From NCBI RefSeq assembly GCF_036417845.1, contig NC_090016.1, positions 124,001 to 188,000 on the forward strand: a DNA stretch of 64,000 bases, written 5' to 3'. Position 1 is the first letter of the stretch. Each line of letters begins with the position of its first letter. Below, one piece after another: positions 38,701 through 47,161 of this stretch. This stretch comes from Apteryx mantelli (taxonomy: Eukaryota; Chordata; Aves; Apterygiformes; Apterygidae). The notes under the pieces were generated by a model. It searched no databases, was not told the DNA's origin, and was given only the letters and a program-made list of their open reading frames with translations. The translations under genes were made by a program, and so were the position numbers.

Positions 38701-41700
38701 CAGTATATCCCAGTGGCCCCCAGTATAGCCCAACACACCCCCAGTGCCACTCCAGTATGTCCCAGTGCCTCCCAGTCCCCCCCAGTATAGCCCAAGACTC
38801 TCCCAGTATGCCCCAGTGACCCCCAGTATAGCCCAGTGTCTCCCTTATGCTACCCCAGTATGTCCCAGTGCCCCCCAGTACCCATCCAGTGCCCCCCTCA
38901 TGCCACCCCAGTGTGTCCCAGTGTCCCCCAGTACCCCCCATTGCCCCCCAGTATAGTCCAGTGAACTCCCAGGCCCTTCCAGTATAATCCAGTGCTCCCC
39001 CAGTACCTCCCAGTATGGCCATATGCTCTTCCCAATATAGCCCAGTACCCCCCAGTGCCACCCCAGTATAAACCAGTGCCCCCCCAGTAACCTCCACCAT
39101 ACTCCAGTACCCCCCACTATCCCCCCATAACCCCCCAGTGCCCTCCCAGTGCTTCCCAGTACAACCCAGTACCTCCCAGTTCCCCCCCCCCGACTCACCT
39201 TGGGGCGTCGCTGGGCCACGAAGGCGACGGTGGCCAAAGCCCTGGAGCGAACGGCGTCACCTCGGCTGGGGTCACCTCCCACCTGCGGGCCGGACGCCTG
39301 GGTCCCTCGGACGCCTGGGCCCCTCACCCGGACGCCTGGGCCCCTTTTCCCGGACGCCTGGGCCCCTCCCGGATGCCTGGGCCCCTCCCGGACGCCTGGG
39401 CCCTTTCCCCGGACGCCTGGGCCCCTTCCCCGGACGCCTGGGCCCCTTCACCCGGACGCCTGGGCCCCTTCCCCGGACGCCTGGGCCCCTCGGACGCCTG
39501 GGCCCCTCACCCGGACGCCTGGGCCCTTTTCCCGGACACCTGGGCCCCTCACCCAGACACCTGGGCCCCTTCACCCGGACGCCTGGGCCCCTTTTCCCGG
39601 ACGCCTGGGCCCTTCCCCGGACGCCTGGGTCCCTCACCCGGACGCCTGGGCCCCTCACCCGGACGCCTGGGCCCCTTCCCTGGACGCCTGGGCCCCTTTC
39701 CCGGACGCCTGGGCCCCTTCTCCCGGACGCCTGGGCCCCTTTTCCCGGACGCCTGGGCCCCTTCCCCGGACGCCTGGGCCCCTTCCCGGACGCCTGGGCC
39801 CCTTTTCCCGGACGCCTGGGCCCCTTTTCCCGGACGCCTGGGCCCCTTCCCCGGACGCCTGGGTCCCTTTTCCCGGACACCTGGGCCCCTTCTCCCGGAC
39901 GCCTGGGTCCCTTCCCCGGACGCCTGGGCCCCTTTTCCCGGACACCTGGGCCCCTTCCCCAGACACCTGGGCCCCTCTCCCGGATGCCTGGGCCCCTCTC
40001 CCGGACGCCTGGGCCCTCTCCCGGATGCCTGGGCCCCTCTCCCGGACGCCTGGGCCCTTTCCCGGACGCCTGGGCCCCTCTCCCGGACGCCTGGGCCCTT
40101 TTCCCGGATGCCTGGGCCCCTTCCCCGGGGTCACCTGGAGGCAGAGGTCGAGCAGGGGTCGGAGGTGAGGGGTCACAGCAGCCGGATCGGCCTCCAGGAA
40201 CTCGTCGAGCACCTCCAGGGCTTCGGCCGCCAGCGCCTGCGGTGGGGGGAACCCGAAACTGCCGGAGGGGCCCCGAAACCGCCGGGGGGGGGGGCCCCGA
40301 AACTGCCGAGAAACCCCCCAAACCGCTCAGGATGCCCCAAAAACGACCTCGGAGGCCCCAAAAACGGCCTCAGGGCTCCCCAAAACCACCCTGGGACACC
40401 CAGAAACGTCCCTGACCGGGGGCGGGGGGCCTTGAAACCACCAGGGGAGCCCCGAAACCGCCAAGAATCCCCTTAAAAAAGCCCAGAACAGCCCCAAAAA
40501 TCACCTTGGGGACCCCAAAACGGCCCGGGGGGGGCCCCGAAACCGCCGCGGGGGCTCGAAACCACCAAAAACCCTTAAAAAACCCCATGACGCCCCCAAA
40601 ATGGCCACTAGCACCCCAAAACAGCCAAAAGACTCCCCAAAACTCCTAGAAACCGCCAAAACAGCTCCAAAATGCCCCAAAACGGTCCTGGTGCACCCCA
40701 AACCCAGCTCAGGAGCCCCCCAAAAGCACCAAAAACGCTCAGAACAGCCCAAAATACCCCCAAAACACGCTGAAACTCCCCAAAATGCTTTGGGGCCCCT
40801 TAAAATCCCAAGCGACGAAGCAAGGGGCCACCTCGAAACCACCAAAAATAGTTAAAAATGGCCCGAACGCCCCCCCAAAACCTCCCAAAAATTGTTGTAG
40901 GAGCCCCAAAATTACTTGAAAACACATTAAAAACAACAAAATCTCTTAAAAGACCCTGAAATGGCCCCAAAAGGCCCGGAAACAGCCCAAAATAGCCCAG
41001 GGCAGCCTTGAAACTTCCAGGGATCCCCTGAAACAGCCAAAAAGACCCCAAAATCGTGGATTTCCCCCCCAGACCCACCTCATCAGCAGCAAGTAGCTTC
41101 TCGAGGGCAGCCAAGACGTCGGGGACCAGCAACCGGAGCAGCTCCTGGTGGGGAGGGGAAAACAGAGGGGTCGGGGGGGTCCCGAAACCGCCAAGACCCC
41201 CATTTTCGGGCTGCGGAAGGGCGATTTTGGGCAAGACGCGAGAATCGCTGTTCTCGGGGTCCTAAAAGTGCCGTTTTCGCCCGCCAAAAAAACGCCCAAA
41301 AAACCCTAGAACTTTGGGGGGGAGCCTTGAAACCGCTCTTTTGCCAAAAACCTCAAAACCGCTATTTCGACAGACCCCAAAACACCCATTTAATTGTAAA
41401 AACTGTTATTTTAAAAAGCACTAAAAGTATTATTTATAAACAGTTATCGAAGCTTTTATTCTGAATCAAAGAAACACATTTTAAAAATAAGAACTGATGT
41501 TTTGAAAAAACTCGAAAACCGCTATTTTGGACAAACCTCAAAACTACTTTAAATTGCCCAAAAAAGACCATTTTGATGACAAGAAGTGCTATTCTGGGAC
41601 AACCTAAAACTATTATTTTGATGAAACCTAAAACCCTTTTGTCGGAAGACCCGAAACTCACCGTTTTAGGTGCAAAAACTAGTGTTTTGGGGTAACTCGA

Positions 41701-44700
41701 AACCGCTATTCCGGGCTAGCCCAAAAGAAACAGCATTTTTTGGGGGGGAAAACCTGCTGTTTTAGAGAAATCTGAAGCTATTTAAAAGTGGGGAGCCTTA
41801 AAACTGTTATTTTGAGGGAAACGCCCCCCCCCCAAAGCCGCCATCTTGGGTTCCCCGAAACCACCGTTTTGGAGCACGGGGGGCCCCGAAACCGCCATTT
41901 TGAGGCGGAAGGGGAGCCCCGAAACCGCCCCCCGGGGGGGCACCGAAGCCTCTCTCACCGTGTGGGTGTCGCCCAACATGGCCGCCAGCCCCCCCAAGGC
42001 CCGGAGGGCGGCAGCCATGGGGCCAGGGGGGGCCGCGGCGGGGTCCAGGGCGGCCCGGCAGAGGGCGACGAGCGCGGGGCCGTGGGGCGCCAGCGCCTCG
42101 GGGGCCGTCACCACCGCGGCGCTCAGCACCAGCAGGGCCGCCTGCGGAGAGGGAACCGGGGTGGGGGGAGCCTTGAAACTGCCCCCTTGGGACCCATAGA
42201 GACAACTGGGGGGTGGAATGGGGTGGGGGGAGCCTCGAAACTGCCCCCTTGGGACCCATAGAGACAACTTGGGGGGGGAATAGGGTGGGGGGAGCCTCGA
42301 AACTGCCCCCTTGGGACCCACGGGGACAACTTGGGGGGGGAATGGGGTGGGGGGAGCCTCGAAACTGCCCCCTTGGGACCCATAGGGACAACTGGGGGGT
42401 GGAATGGGGTGGGGGGAGCCTCGAAACTGCCCCCTTGGGACCCATAGAGACAACTTGGGGGGGGAATAGGGTGGGGGGAGCCTCGAAACTGCCCCCTTGG
42501 GACCCACGGGGACAACTTGGGGGGGGAATGGGGTGGGGGGAGCCTCGAAACTGCCCCCTTGGGACCCATAGGGACAACTGGGGGGTGGAATGGGGTGGGG
42601 GGAGCCTCGAAACTGCCCCCTTGGGACCCATAGAGACAACTTGGGGGGGGAATAGGGTGGGGGGAGCCTCGAAACTGCCCCCTTGGGACCCACGGGGACA
42701 ACTTGGGGGGGGAATGGGGTGGGGGGAGCCTCGAAACTGCACCCCAGCACCCCCTTGGGGGTAATTAGAGAAAAAAATGGGGCATGGGGGGGCCTTGAAA
42801 CTGTCATTTATAATTTTTCATCTTAAATTTATCCCTTTTCTAAACGACCTTGATGATTCAAGAAACAAACATGGGTCACGGGGGGGCCTCGAAACCACCC
42901 CCCAGGACCCCCAGGGGCAATTGGAGGGGAAATGGGATGTAGGGGGGGGTCTTGAAACCGCCGTTTTTTGTACCTACCTCCTGGCGGGGGGGTCGGGGGT
43001 CCTGGGCGGCCGCTTGGAGCCAGGTGCCGAGGGGCCCCCAGGCGCTCAGGCCCCCCCGGCGCAGCACCAGGGCGGCCAGCTGGGCCAGGGCCACCGTCAC
43101 CGCGCGCCTGCAGGGGGGGACGGACATGGGGGGGGGTTCGAAACCGCCGCGAGGGGGAATTTGGGGGGTGCTTGAAACCGCCAAAATAGGGAATTTGCGC
43201 GGTTCAAGCTGCCAGGATTTGGGAGAGTCTTAAAACTGCTGTGATCTTGGTGGGGGGGTCCCAAAACCGCCGCTGAGGGATACCAAAATAGCCACGATTT
43301 GGGGGGGACCCTGAAACTGCCGCTATTTGGGGGATCATGAAACTGCCAGGATTTGGGGGGGGGGGATCCTGAAACCTCCCCTATTCGGGGGATCCCGAAA
43401 CCGCCGTGATTTGGGGGGGGGATCATGAAACCGCCAGGATTTGGGGGGGATCCTGAAACTACCATGATTTGGGGGGGGTCCTGAAACCGTCCCTATTCAG
43501 GGGATCCCGAAACCGCCAGGATTTGGGGGGGCTCATGAAACCACCATTATTTGGGGGGGGATCCCAAAACCGCCTCTATTCAGGGGATCCTGAAACCGCC
43601 AGGATTGGGGGGGGATCCCGAAACCGCCACGATTGGGGGGGGGGGGAATCCCGAAACCGTCTCTATTCAGGAGATCCTGAAACCACCACGATCTGGGGGG
43701 GGGATCATGAAACCGCCAGGATTTGGGGGGGGGATCCTGAGACTGCCACTATTTGGGGGATCTCGAAACCGTCGTGATTTGGGGGGGATCCTGAAACCGC
43801 CACAATCTGGGGGGGACCCCGAAACCACCACGATTCGGGGGATCCCGAAACCGCCGCGATTTGGGGGATCCCGAAACCGCCGCGATTCGGGGGGGGGGTG
43901 GGGGGAGGCGCCGCACTCACTCCGTCTCCCGCTCCAGGGCCTCGGCCAGCAGCGCCGGGAGCCTGCGGGGGGTGGGAGAAAGGCCCGGCGTTAGCCCCGC
44001 CCCCGCCGCCATCTTGCCCCGCCCCCCCGCGACCCCTTAGCCCCGCCCCCCGGGCACCCACCTCTGGCGCAGGCCGGGATCCAGGCGCCGCCAGCGCCCC
44101 AGGAGCCGGCGCCGGAGCAGCACCGCCGCCAGCTGGCGCACCTGCGGGGGAGGGGAGAGGCGTCGGGGGGCGGGGCCAAAACCGCCGGGGGGGGCGGGGC
44201 CACGAGATGAGCAAGGGGAGTAGGGAGGGGGCTCGAAACCGACGAGAAGGGAGCGAGGGGGGGTCTCGAAACCGACACGGGGGGTCTTGAAACCGACAAG
44301 AAGCTCAAGGGCGTCTTGAAACCCACGGAGACGGTTGCAGGGTCTCAAAATTGACACGGAAGAATCGAGGGGAAACTAGAAACCGACAAATAAGGAGGAC
44401 GCTGGGGGGGCTCGAAACTCACACACAACTAAAAACCATCCAGGAGATTCTGGGGCGCCTTAAAACCGACAAGGAGAACAAAACGGGCCTCGAAACCTAC
44501 ACGGGAAGCGCGAGGGGGACCCCAAAAACTGACGGAAAGGGTCGGGGGTGGCCTTGAAACTGACACGAAAGGAACAAAATAGGTCTCAAAACCGGCAAGG
44601 GGCCCCGAAACCGACGGGGAAAAGCGGGGGGGAGCTTGAAACTCACACGGAGAATCAGCAGGACCGTGAAAACGACCTGAGAAAAACGTGGGGAACCTTG

Positions 44701-46025
44701 AAACCGACACTAAAAGTGCAAATAACAGCTCAAAACCGACACAGGAGATTCAGGGTACCTCGAAACTACCAAAAAATCCCTCAAAAGACCCCAAAACCGA
44801 CACGGGAAGTGCAAGGGGGGGCCTTGAAACCGACACGCGGCGTTTGAAAAGGGCTTGAAACAGACGAGGAAGGTTCGGGGGGGTCCCAAAACCAACGCGG
44901 AGGGTCGAGGGGGAGCTTGAAACCGATGGAGAAGGTTTCGGGCAGCCCCAAAACTGACCTAGGAAGTACGGGGGGGGCCTCGAAACAGGCAAAAAAAAGG
45001 TTCAACGGAGCCTCGAAACCGACGTTACAGGCGCGAGATGGGTCTCGAAACCGACACGGAAGATTTGGGGGGTCCCGAAACCGACGACGACGGCGCGGGA
45101 AGGGCGGGGGGAGGCCCCCGAAACCGTCGCAGAGCATCATGGGCCGTCGGAGGTCCCACCTGAGGCCGGGGGGAGGCGGCGAGGAGGAGGCTGAGGCGGG
45201 TCGGGGTCTCGGGGTCGGCGAAGGCCTCGCGGAGGCGGGCGGTGGCCTGCGGGGGCGGAGTTAGAATGGGGGCGGGGCCCGGACGCCTGGGCCCCTTCCC
45301 CGGACGCCTGGGCCCATTCCCAGACGCCTGGGCCCCTCTCCCGGACGCCTGGGCCCCTTCACCCGGACGCCTGGGCCCCTTCACCCGGACGCCTGGGCCC
45401 CTCTCCCGGACGCCTGGGCCCCTCTCCCGGACGCCTGGGCCCCTTCCCCGGACGCCTGGGCCCCTCCCCGGACGCCTGGGCCCCTTCTCCCGGACGCCTG
45501 GGCCCCTTCACTCGGACGCCTGGGCCCCTTTCCCGGACACCTGGGCCCCTTCCCGGATGCCTGAGCCCCTTCCCGGACGCCTGGGCCCCTTCCCGGACGC
45601 CTGGGCCCCTCTCCCGGATGCCTGGGCCCCTCTCCCGGACGCCTGGGCCCCTCACCCGGACGCCTGGGCCCCTTCACCCGGACGCCTGGGTCCCTTCTCC
45701 TTCCCCGGACGCCTGGGCCCCTTCCCCCGGACGCCTGGGCCCCTTCCCCCGGACGCCTGGGCCCCTTCACCCGGACGCCTGGGCCCCTTCACCCGGACGC
45801 CTGGGCCCCTTTTCCCGGACGCCTGGGCCCCTTCTCCTTCCCCGGACGCCTGGGCCCCTTCCCCCGGACGCCTGGGCCCCTTTTCCCGGACGCCTGGGCC
45901 CCTTCTCCTTCCCCGGACGCCTGGGCCCCTTCTCCCGGACGCCGGGGCCCCGTTACCCGGCGGATGCGGCCGCTGTCGGGCTCCAGCAACTCGCCCAGGA
46001 TTCGCTCCAGCTCGGGCGCCGCCAT
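14786..46025 (-). CDS. IPO4: IPO4 importin-4, 31 coding exons
   Basis: HEAT-repeat karyopherin of the importin-beta family, carrying cargo such as histones and ribosomal proteins into the nucleus. Exons 5'-3': 46025-45957 (ATG), 45246-45160, 44141-44062, 43962-43921, 43107-42978, 42141-41959, 41144-41079, 40236-40135, 39282-39199, 37919-37746, 35453-35400, 34953-34844, 33433-33325, 32630-32507, 32256-32143, 31713-31600, 30274-30166, 28921-28812, 27671-27539, 27425-27348, 26926-26869, 26403-26307, 24709-24513, 23726-23670, 22343-22222, 21416-21206, 20040-19920, 18795-18691, 18125-18056, 16531-16398, 14815-14786. Total is about 1,090 codons, against 1,081 in human. Acidic tracts (EDEEDEEEEE in exon 10, FVLLFDDDDDDDDADE in exon 19) sit where human IPO4 has them. 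Exons 18, 19, 25 and 26 and the borders of exon 20 show one-base slips. The C-terminus ends EPVPSLGGP. Confidence 0.94.
14960..16385. repeat. GGCTGTACTTTGGGGGTATC array, last IPO4 intron
   Basis: ~30-33 bp units of GGCTGTACTTTGGGGGT plus an ATCCGGGGGCAC segment fill the intron before the terminal IPO4 exon. They are G-rich on +, which is C-rich on the coding strand. Confidence 0.92.
16600..18050. repeat. CACCCTGTCACCCCAAATACC array
   Basis: IPO4 intron 29. 25-60 bp units of CCACCCTGTCACCCCAAA and TACCCCCAAATACC, with a longer ~150-190 bp periodicity between 16750 and 17330. It stops next to the exon at 18056-18125. Confidence 0.9.
18150..19160. repeat. GGGGCAAATACACCCGCC and related arrays
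   Basis: 18150-18345 is a 21-bp array of GGGGCAAATACACCCGCCC. 18346-18690 and 18805-19160 carry CCCCAGGACCCCAAATGCC and GGGGCAAATAACCCCC variants. The IPO4 exon 18691-18795 sits between them. Confidence 0.88.
19160..19917. repeat. CTCCCAGTGGCTCCCAGT array (copy 1)
   Basis: Units built from CTCCCAGT with a 10-bp sub-period. The complement of this motif (ACTGGGAG) recurs in other arrays near 27, 33, 38, 58 and 63 kb. It abuts the donor of the exon ending at 19920. Confidence 0.92.
20095..21090. repeat. GC-box minisatellite (GGGGCGGGGC...AGAATGTGGG)
   Basis: Units of ~50-60 bp combine GGGGGTGGGGCTGCAGAATG and TGGGCGGGGCCGGGGTAGAA, followed by CGTCACTGTGG or CGTCCCCGGG. Each unit holds one or two Sp1-type GC boxes. 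Four near-identical units lie between about 20270 and 20510. Confidence 0.9.
21440..22219. repeat. Minisatellite A, IPO4 intron 25
   Basis: CCCGGACGCCTGGGCCCC units run from 20-30 bp after the exon 26 acceptor to the exon 25 donor, which reads GTAGGGGGCCCAGGC on the coding strand. Confidence 0.95.
22375..23660. repeat. CCCCAAATACCCCC array
   Basis: Degenerate A/C-rich array of CCCCAAATACCC, CCCTAAATACC and ACACCCC, IPO4 intron 24. A ~150 bp higher-order unit is visible at 23030-23370. Confidence 0.85.
23730..24505. repeat. CCCCCAATTGCCCC array
   Basis: 15-16 bp units of CCCAATTGCCCCCAC and CCCAAATTACCCCC. The palindrome CAATTG gives a stop-poor, A/T-spiked pattern. IPO4 intron 23. Confidence 0.9.
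24740..25870. repeat. AGAAACACCCGAAATGGCCC array
   Basis: IPO4 intron 22. ~25-40 bp units of GGAACACCCCAAAACACCC and CCAGAAACACCCGAAATGG; higher-order copies of ~100-150 bp are visible. Confidence 0.88.
25870..26300. repeat. Degenerate GAAACCGCC/CCCCAAAA sequence
   Basis: The rest of IPO4 intron 22. Weakly periodic, with CTCGAAACC and TTTTCCCCCC blocks, resembling the arrays at 40-45 kb. No exon recognised. Confidence 0.6.
26430..26866. repeat. Minisatellite A, IPO4 intron 21
   Basis: GGGGCCCAGGCGTCCGG orientation on +. It reaches the exon 21 donor (GTGAGCCGGACGCC on the coding strand). Opposite orientation to the array at 21.4 kb in the same gene. Confidence 0.95.
26935..27345. repeat. CTCCCAGTGCTCCCAGT array (copy 2)
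   Basis: 20-30 bp units of CCCTCCCAGTGCTCCCAGT and CTCCCAGTTACC fill IPO4 intron 20 completely. Confidence 0.93.
27690..28795. repeat. TTTGGGGGTTTCAAGGCCCCC minisatellite
   Basis: About 26 units of ~38-42 bp: GGGGGTTTCAAGGCCCCCC plus AAGGTGGATTTTG. A ~120 bp higher-order copy lies at 28430-28620. IPO4 intron 18. Confidence 0.93.
28935..30160. repeat. AT-rich TATTAGGGGG/CTATTAAAAG array
   Basis: IPO4 intron 17. G-rich GGGGGTATTA units at both ends grade into A/T-rich (C/G)TATTA(A/G) units in the middle (29150-30050), with a period of about 10-12 bp. This is the most A/T-rich kilobase in the window. No reading frame or RNA gene was seen. Confidence 0.9.
30285..31592. repeat. Minisatellite A, IPO4 intron 16
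   Basis: CCCGGACGCCTGGGCCCC units fill the whole intron. Higher-order segments of ~150-250 bp recur (for example 30420-30560 against 30780-30910). Confidence 0.96.
31725..32135. repeat. GGGGGATTTTGGGGGTCCCAG array
   Basis: IPO4 intron 15. ~25-30 bp units of GGGGTCCCAGGGGGGATTTT fill the interval between exons 16 and 15. Confidence 0.9.
32270..32504. repeat. Minisatellite A, IPO4 intron 14
   Basis: About 11 units. The donor on the coding strand reads GTAGGGGCCCAGGCGTCCGG, so the splice site is itself the edge of the first unit. Confidence 0.95.
32633..33310. repeat. CTCCCAGT array (copy 3)
   Basis: Begins with CAGTATAAACC units, then CCCTCCCAGTGCATCCCAGT units. Fills IPO4 intron 13. Confidence 0.92.
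33480..34840. repeat. CCCCCAAAATACACCCGAAC array and TTTGGGGTGA flank
   Basis: IPO4 intron 12. 33520-34300 is a ~18-25 bp array of CCCCCAAAATACACCC. 34310-34760 turns to the other strand sense, with GGGGTATTTTGGGGTGACA units. Confidence 0.88.
34960..35398. repeat. CCCCCCAAATTACCCCAAAAT array
   Basis: IPO4 intron 11. ~25-35 bp units of CCCCCAGGGACCCCAAA and CCCCCCAAATTACCCC. Confidence 0.85.
35465..37740. repeat. GGGGCATTTTGGGGCGTTTT array
   Basis: IPO4 intron 10. 35480-36100 is A-rich and degenerate (CCCCAAAACGG). 36105-37740 is a long array of ~15-22 bp GCATTTTGGGGCGTTTCGGC units. It ends at the exon 10 donor. Confidence 0.92.
37922..39190. repeat. CCCCAGTATAGCCCAG array
   Basis: IPO4 intron 9. 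Starts with GTACGGACCA units, then ~15-35 bp units of CCCCCCAGTATAGCCCAG and CCCAGTATGCCCCAGTGCC. Related to the CTCCCAGT arrays. Confidence 0.92.
39285..40132. repeat. Minisatellite A, IPO4 intron 8
   Basis: CCCGGACGCCTGGGCCCC units fill the whole intron. The exon 9 acceptor tract overlaps the last unit (GGCGTCCGGCCCGCAG on the coding strand). Confidence 0.96.
40240..41075. repeat. Degenerate CCCCAAAACGGCC/GAAACCGCC array
   Basis: IPO4 intron 7. ~20-35 bp units of CCCCAAAACAGCC, GAAACCGCC and TTAAAA. Weak periodicity, no exon seen. Confidence 0.75.
41150..41940. repeat. Degenerate AAACCGCTATTTTG sequence, A/T-rich core
   Basis: IPO4 intron 6. AAACTGTTATTTTG-like units decay into an A/T-rich core at 41390-41660. 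It looks like an old, mutated version of the GAAACCGCC arrays on either side. Confidence 0.75.
42165..42745. repeat. 63-bp minisatellite in 189-bp higher-order repeats
   Basis: Nine 63-bp units (GGGGGGAGCCTCGAAACTGC plus a CCCATAGAGACAACT segment). Three subtypes alternate A-B-C in strict order three times, giving three nearly identical 189-bp blocks. Both strands are open because 63 is a multiple of three; not coding. IPO4 intron 5. Confidence 0.95.
42746..42972. other. Rest of IPO4 intron 5
   Basis: Two diverged GGGGGGCCTTGAAAC units separated by a 60-bp A/T-rich non-repetitive patch (about 42800-42860). No gene seen. Confidence 0.6.
43110..43912. repeat. GGGGGGATCCCGAAACCGCC array
   Basis: IPO4 intron 4. 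~27-32 bp units of GGGGGGATCCCGAAACCGCC plus (A/G)(C/G)GATTTG; higher-order pairs of ~60 bp. Confidence 0.93.
44145..45150. repeat. CTTGAAACCGACACGG array
   Basis: IPO4 intron 2. ~35-50 bp units of GGGGCCTTGAAACCGACACG with variable G/A-rich spacers, more diverged than the 43-kb array. Confidence 0.88.
45265..45954. repeat. Minisatellite A, IPO4 intron 1
   Basis: CCCGGACGCCTGGGCCCC units fill the intron. A ~130 bp segment with a CTCCTTCCCC spacer repeats near 45685, 45830 and 45905. Confidence 0.96.
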
Positions 46026-46039
46026 CGCGGAGCCGCAGC

Positions 46040-46210
46040 GGCCCCCGGGGGGGGGGGGGGAGGGGGGGGGGACGCGGAGACACCGGGCACGAGGGGCCCG
46101 GAGCAGCCGAGCCGCCACTTCCGGCCGCCGCAGCGGCGCTTCCGGCCCTTCCGGCCGCCGCGGAGGACCCGCGTCTCGCTCGCCTCAGGGCGCCGCGGGG
46201 CGGGGTCTGC
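46040..46210 (-). promoter_or_regulatory. Probable IPO4 promoter
   Basis: CpG-rich segment just upstream of the IPO4 ATG with repeated ETS-type sites (ACTTCCGGCCGCCGC, GCTTCCGGCCCTTCCGG). Only about 280 bp separate the IPO4 ATG from the TM9SF1 poly(A) signal, so promoter and terminator are packed together. Inferred from sequence only. Confidence 0.6.
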
Positions 46211-46303
46211 GCAAGGGGGCGGGGCCAGGACGCCTGGGCCCCTCCCCCGGACACCTCCTCCCCCCCCCCCCCACTCACTCAGAAACGTGTTTTTTCCACC
46301 TTT

Positions 46304-46309
46304 TTTATT
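46304..46309 (-). terminator. TM9SF1 poly(A) signal
   Basis: AATAAA on the minus strand, about 850 bp downstream of the TM9SF1 stop codon. Confidence 0.75.
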
Positions 46310-46409
46310 ACCAAACGCTGCTCCCGGCGCCGACACGGAGCGACCAATCAGAGAGCTCCCCCCCAAGCCCCGCCCCCCCCAGGCCCTCCGGGATCACACA
46401 GACCCCCGG

Positions 46410-46800
46410 GGACCATAGAGACTCGCCTAGAGGCTCCAGAGCGGCCTGCGGCGACCACAGAGACCCGACCAGGCCGTCCAGAGAGGCCCACCCGCCTGCG
46501 AGGACCATAGAGACTCACCTTGAGGGTCCAGAGCGGTCTCCATGGCCTATGGGGACAATAGAGGCTCGTTTAGACAGTCCGGAAAGGCCTCCAGGGGGGC
46601 GTACAGAGACCATAGAGACCCAACTAGACCGTCCAGACAGGCCTGCCTGCCTGCAGGGACCATAGAGACCCCCCTAGGCAGCCCAGAGAGACCCCCATGG
46701 CCTAGGTGGACCATGGAGACACCTCTAGGCAGCCTAGAGAGATCCCAATGGCCTAGGGGGACCATAGAGACTCAATTAGACTGTGCAGAGAGGCCTCGAT
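46410..46800. repeat. ACCATAGAGACTCACC repeat in TM9SF1 3' region
   Basis: ~60-65 bp units holding GGGACCATAGAGAC and CAGAGAGGCC. The same family fills TM9SF1 introns 2 and 3 but was not seen in other genes. Confidence 0.85.
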
Positions 46801-46929
46801 GGAGAGCCGGGGAGGGGTTACCGGCCCCGCGTCCTGATTGGCCAATGCCAGCCAATGGGAGGTGGCCCGTCCCAGCAAGGGGGAGGGGAAATGTGGGGGG
46901 GGGGGGCGCTGAAGCAGCCTCACCCAACG

Positions 46930-47160
46930 GATGCCGTCACGGGGGCGGCCATCTTGAGCGGTTGCCGGTGGAGGGGCCGGGTGGCCATCTTGGGCAGACC
47001 TGATGGCCGCCTGGGGCGGGTGAAGGCGGCCATCTTGGGCAGCCCGGCCACGCCTCTGGCGCACAACAGGCAGCGGGAGCGGCCACCTCGGCGGGAGCAA
47101 CCGCCCGGCCGAGACCGCTGCCACCGCAGCGGCCATCTTGCCCCGCCGCCCAGGCTCCAC
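46930..47160. repeat. GGCGGCCATCTTGGGCAG units in TM9SF1 3' region
   Basis: Four or five loosely spaced copies of (G/C)GGCCATCTTG, a YY1-like core, in the TM9SF1 3' untranslated region. The larger YY1-like array at 60.5-61.2 kb has the same core. Confidence 0.7.
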
Positions 47161-47161
47161 C

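Noticed and set aside
41390-41720. Possible old transposon remnant in the A/T-rich patch
   Set aside because: No terminal repeats or coding trace; it is better read as decayed AAACCGCTATTTTG units.
42165-42764. Open frames of about 190-340 codons on both strands
   Set aside because: The 63-bp unit is a multiple of three, so frames stay open without selection. The array lies inside IPO4 intron 5.
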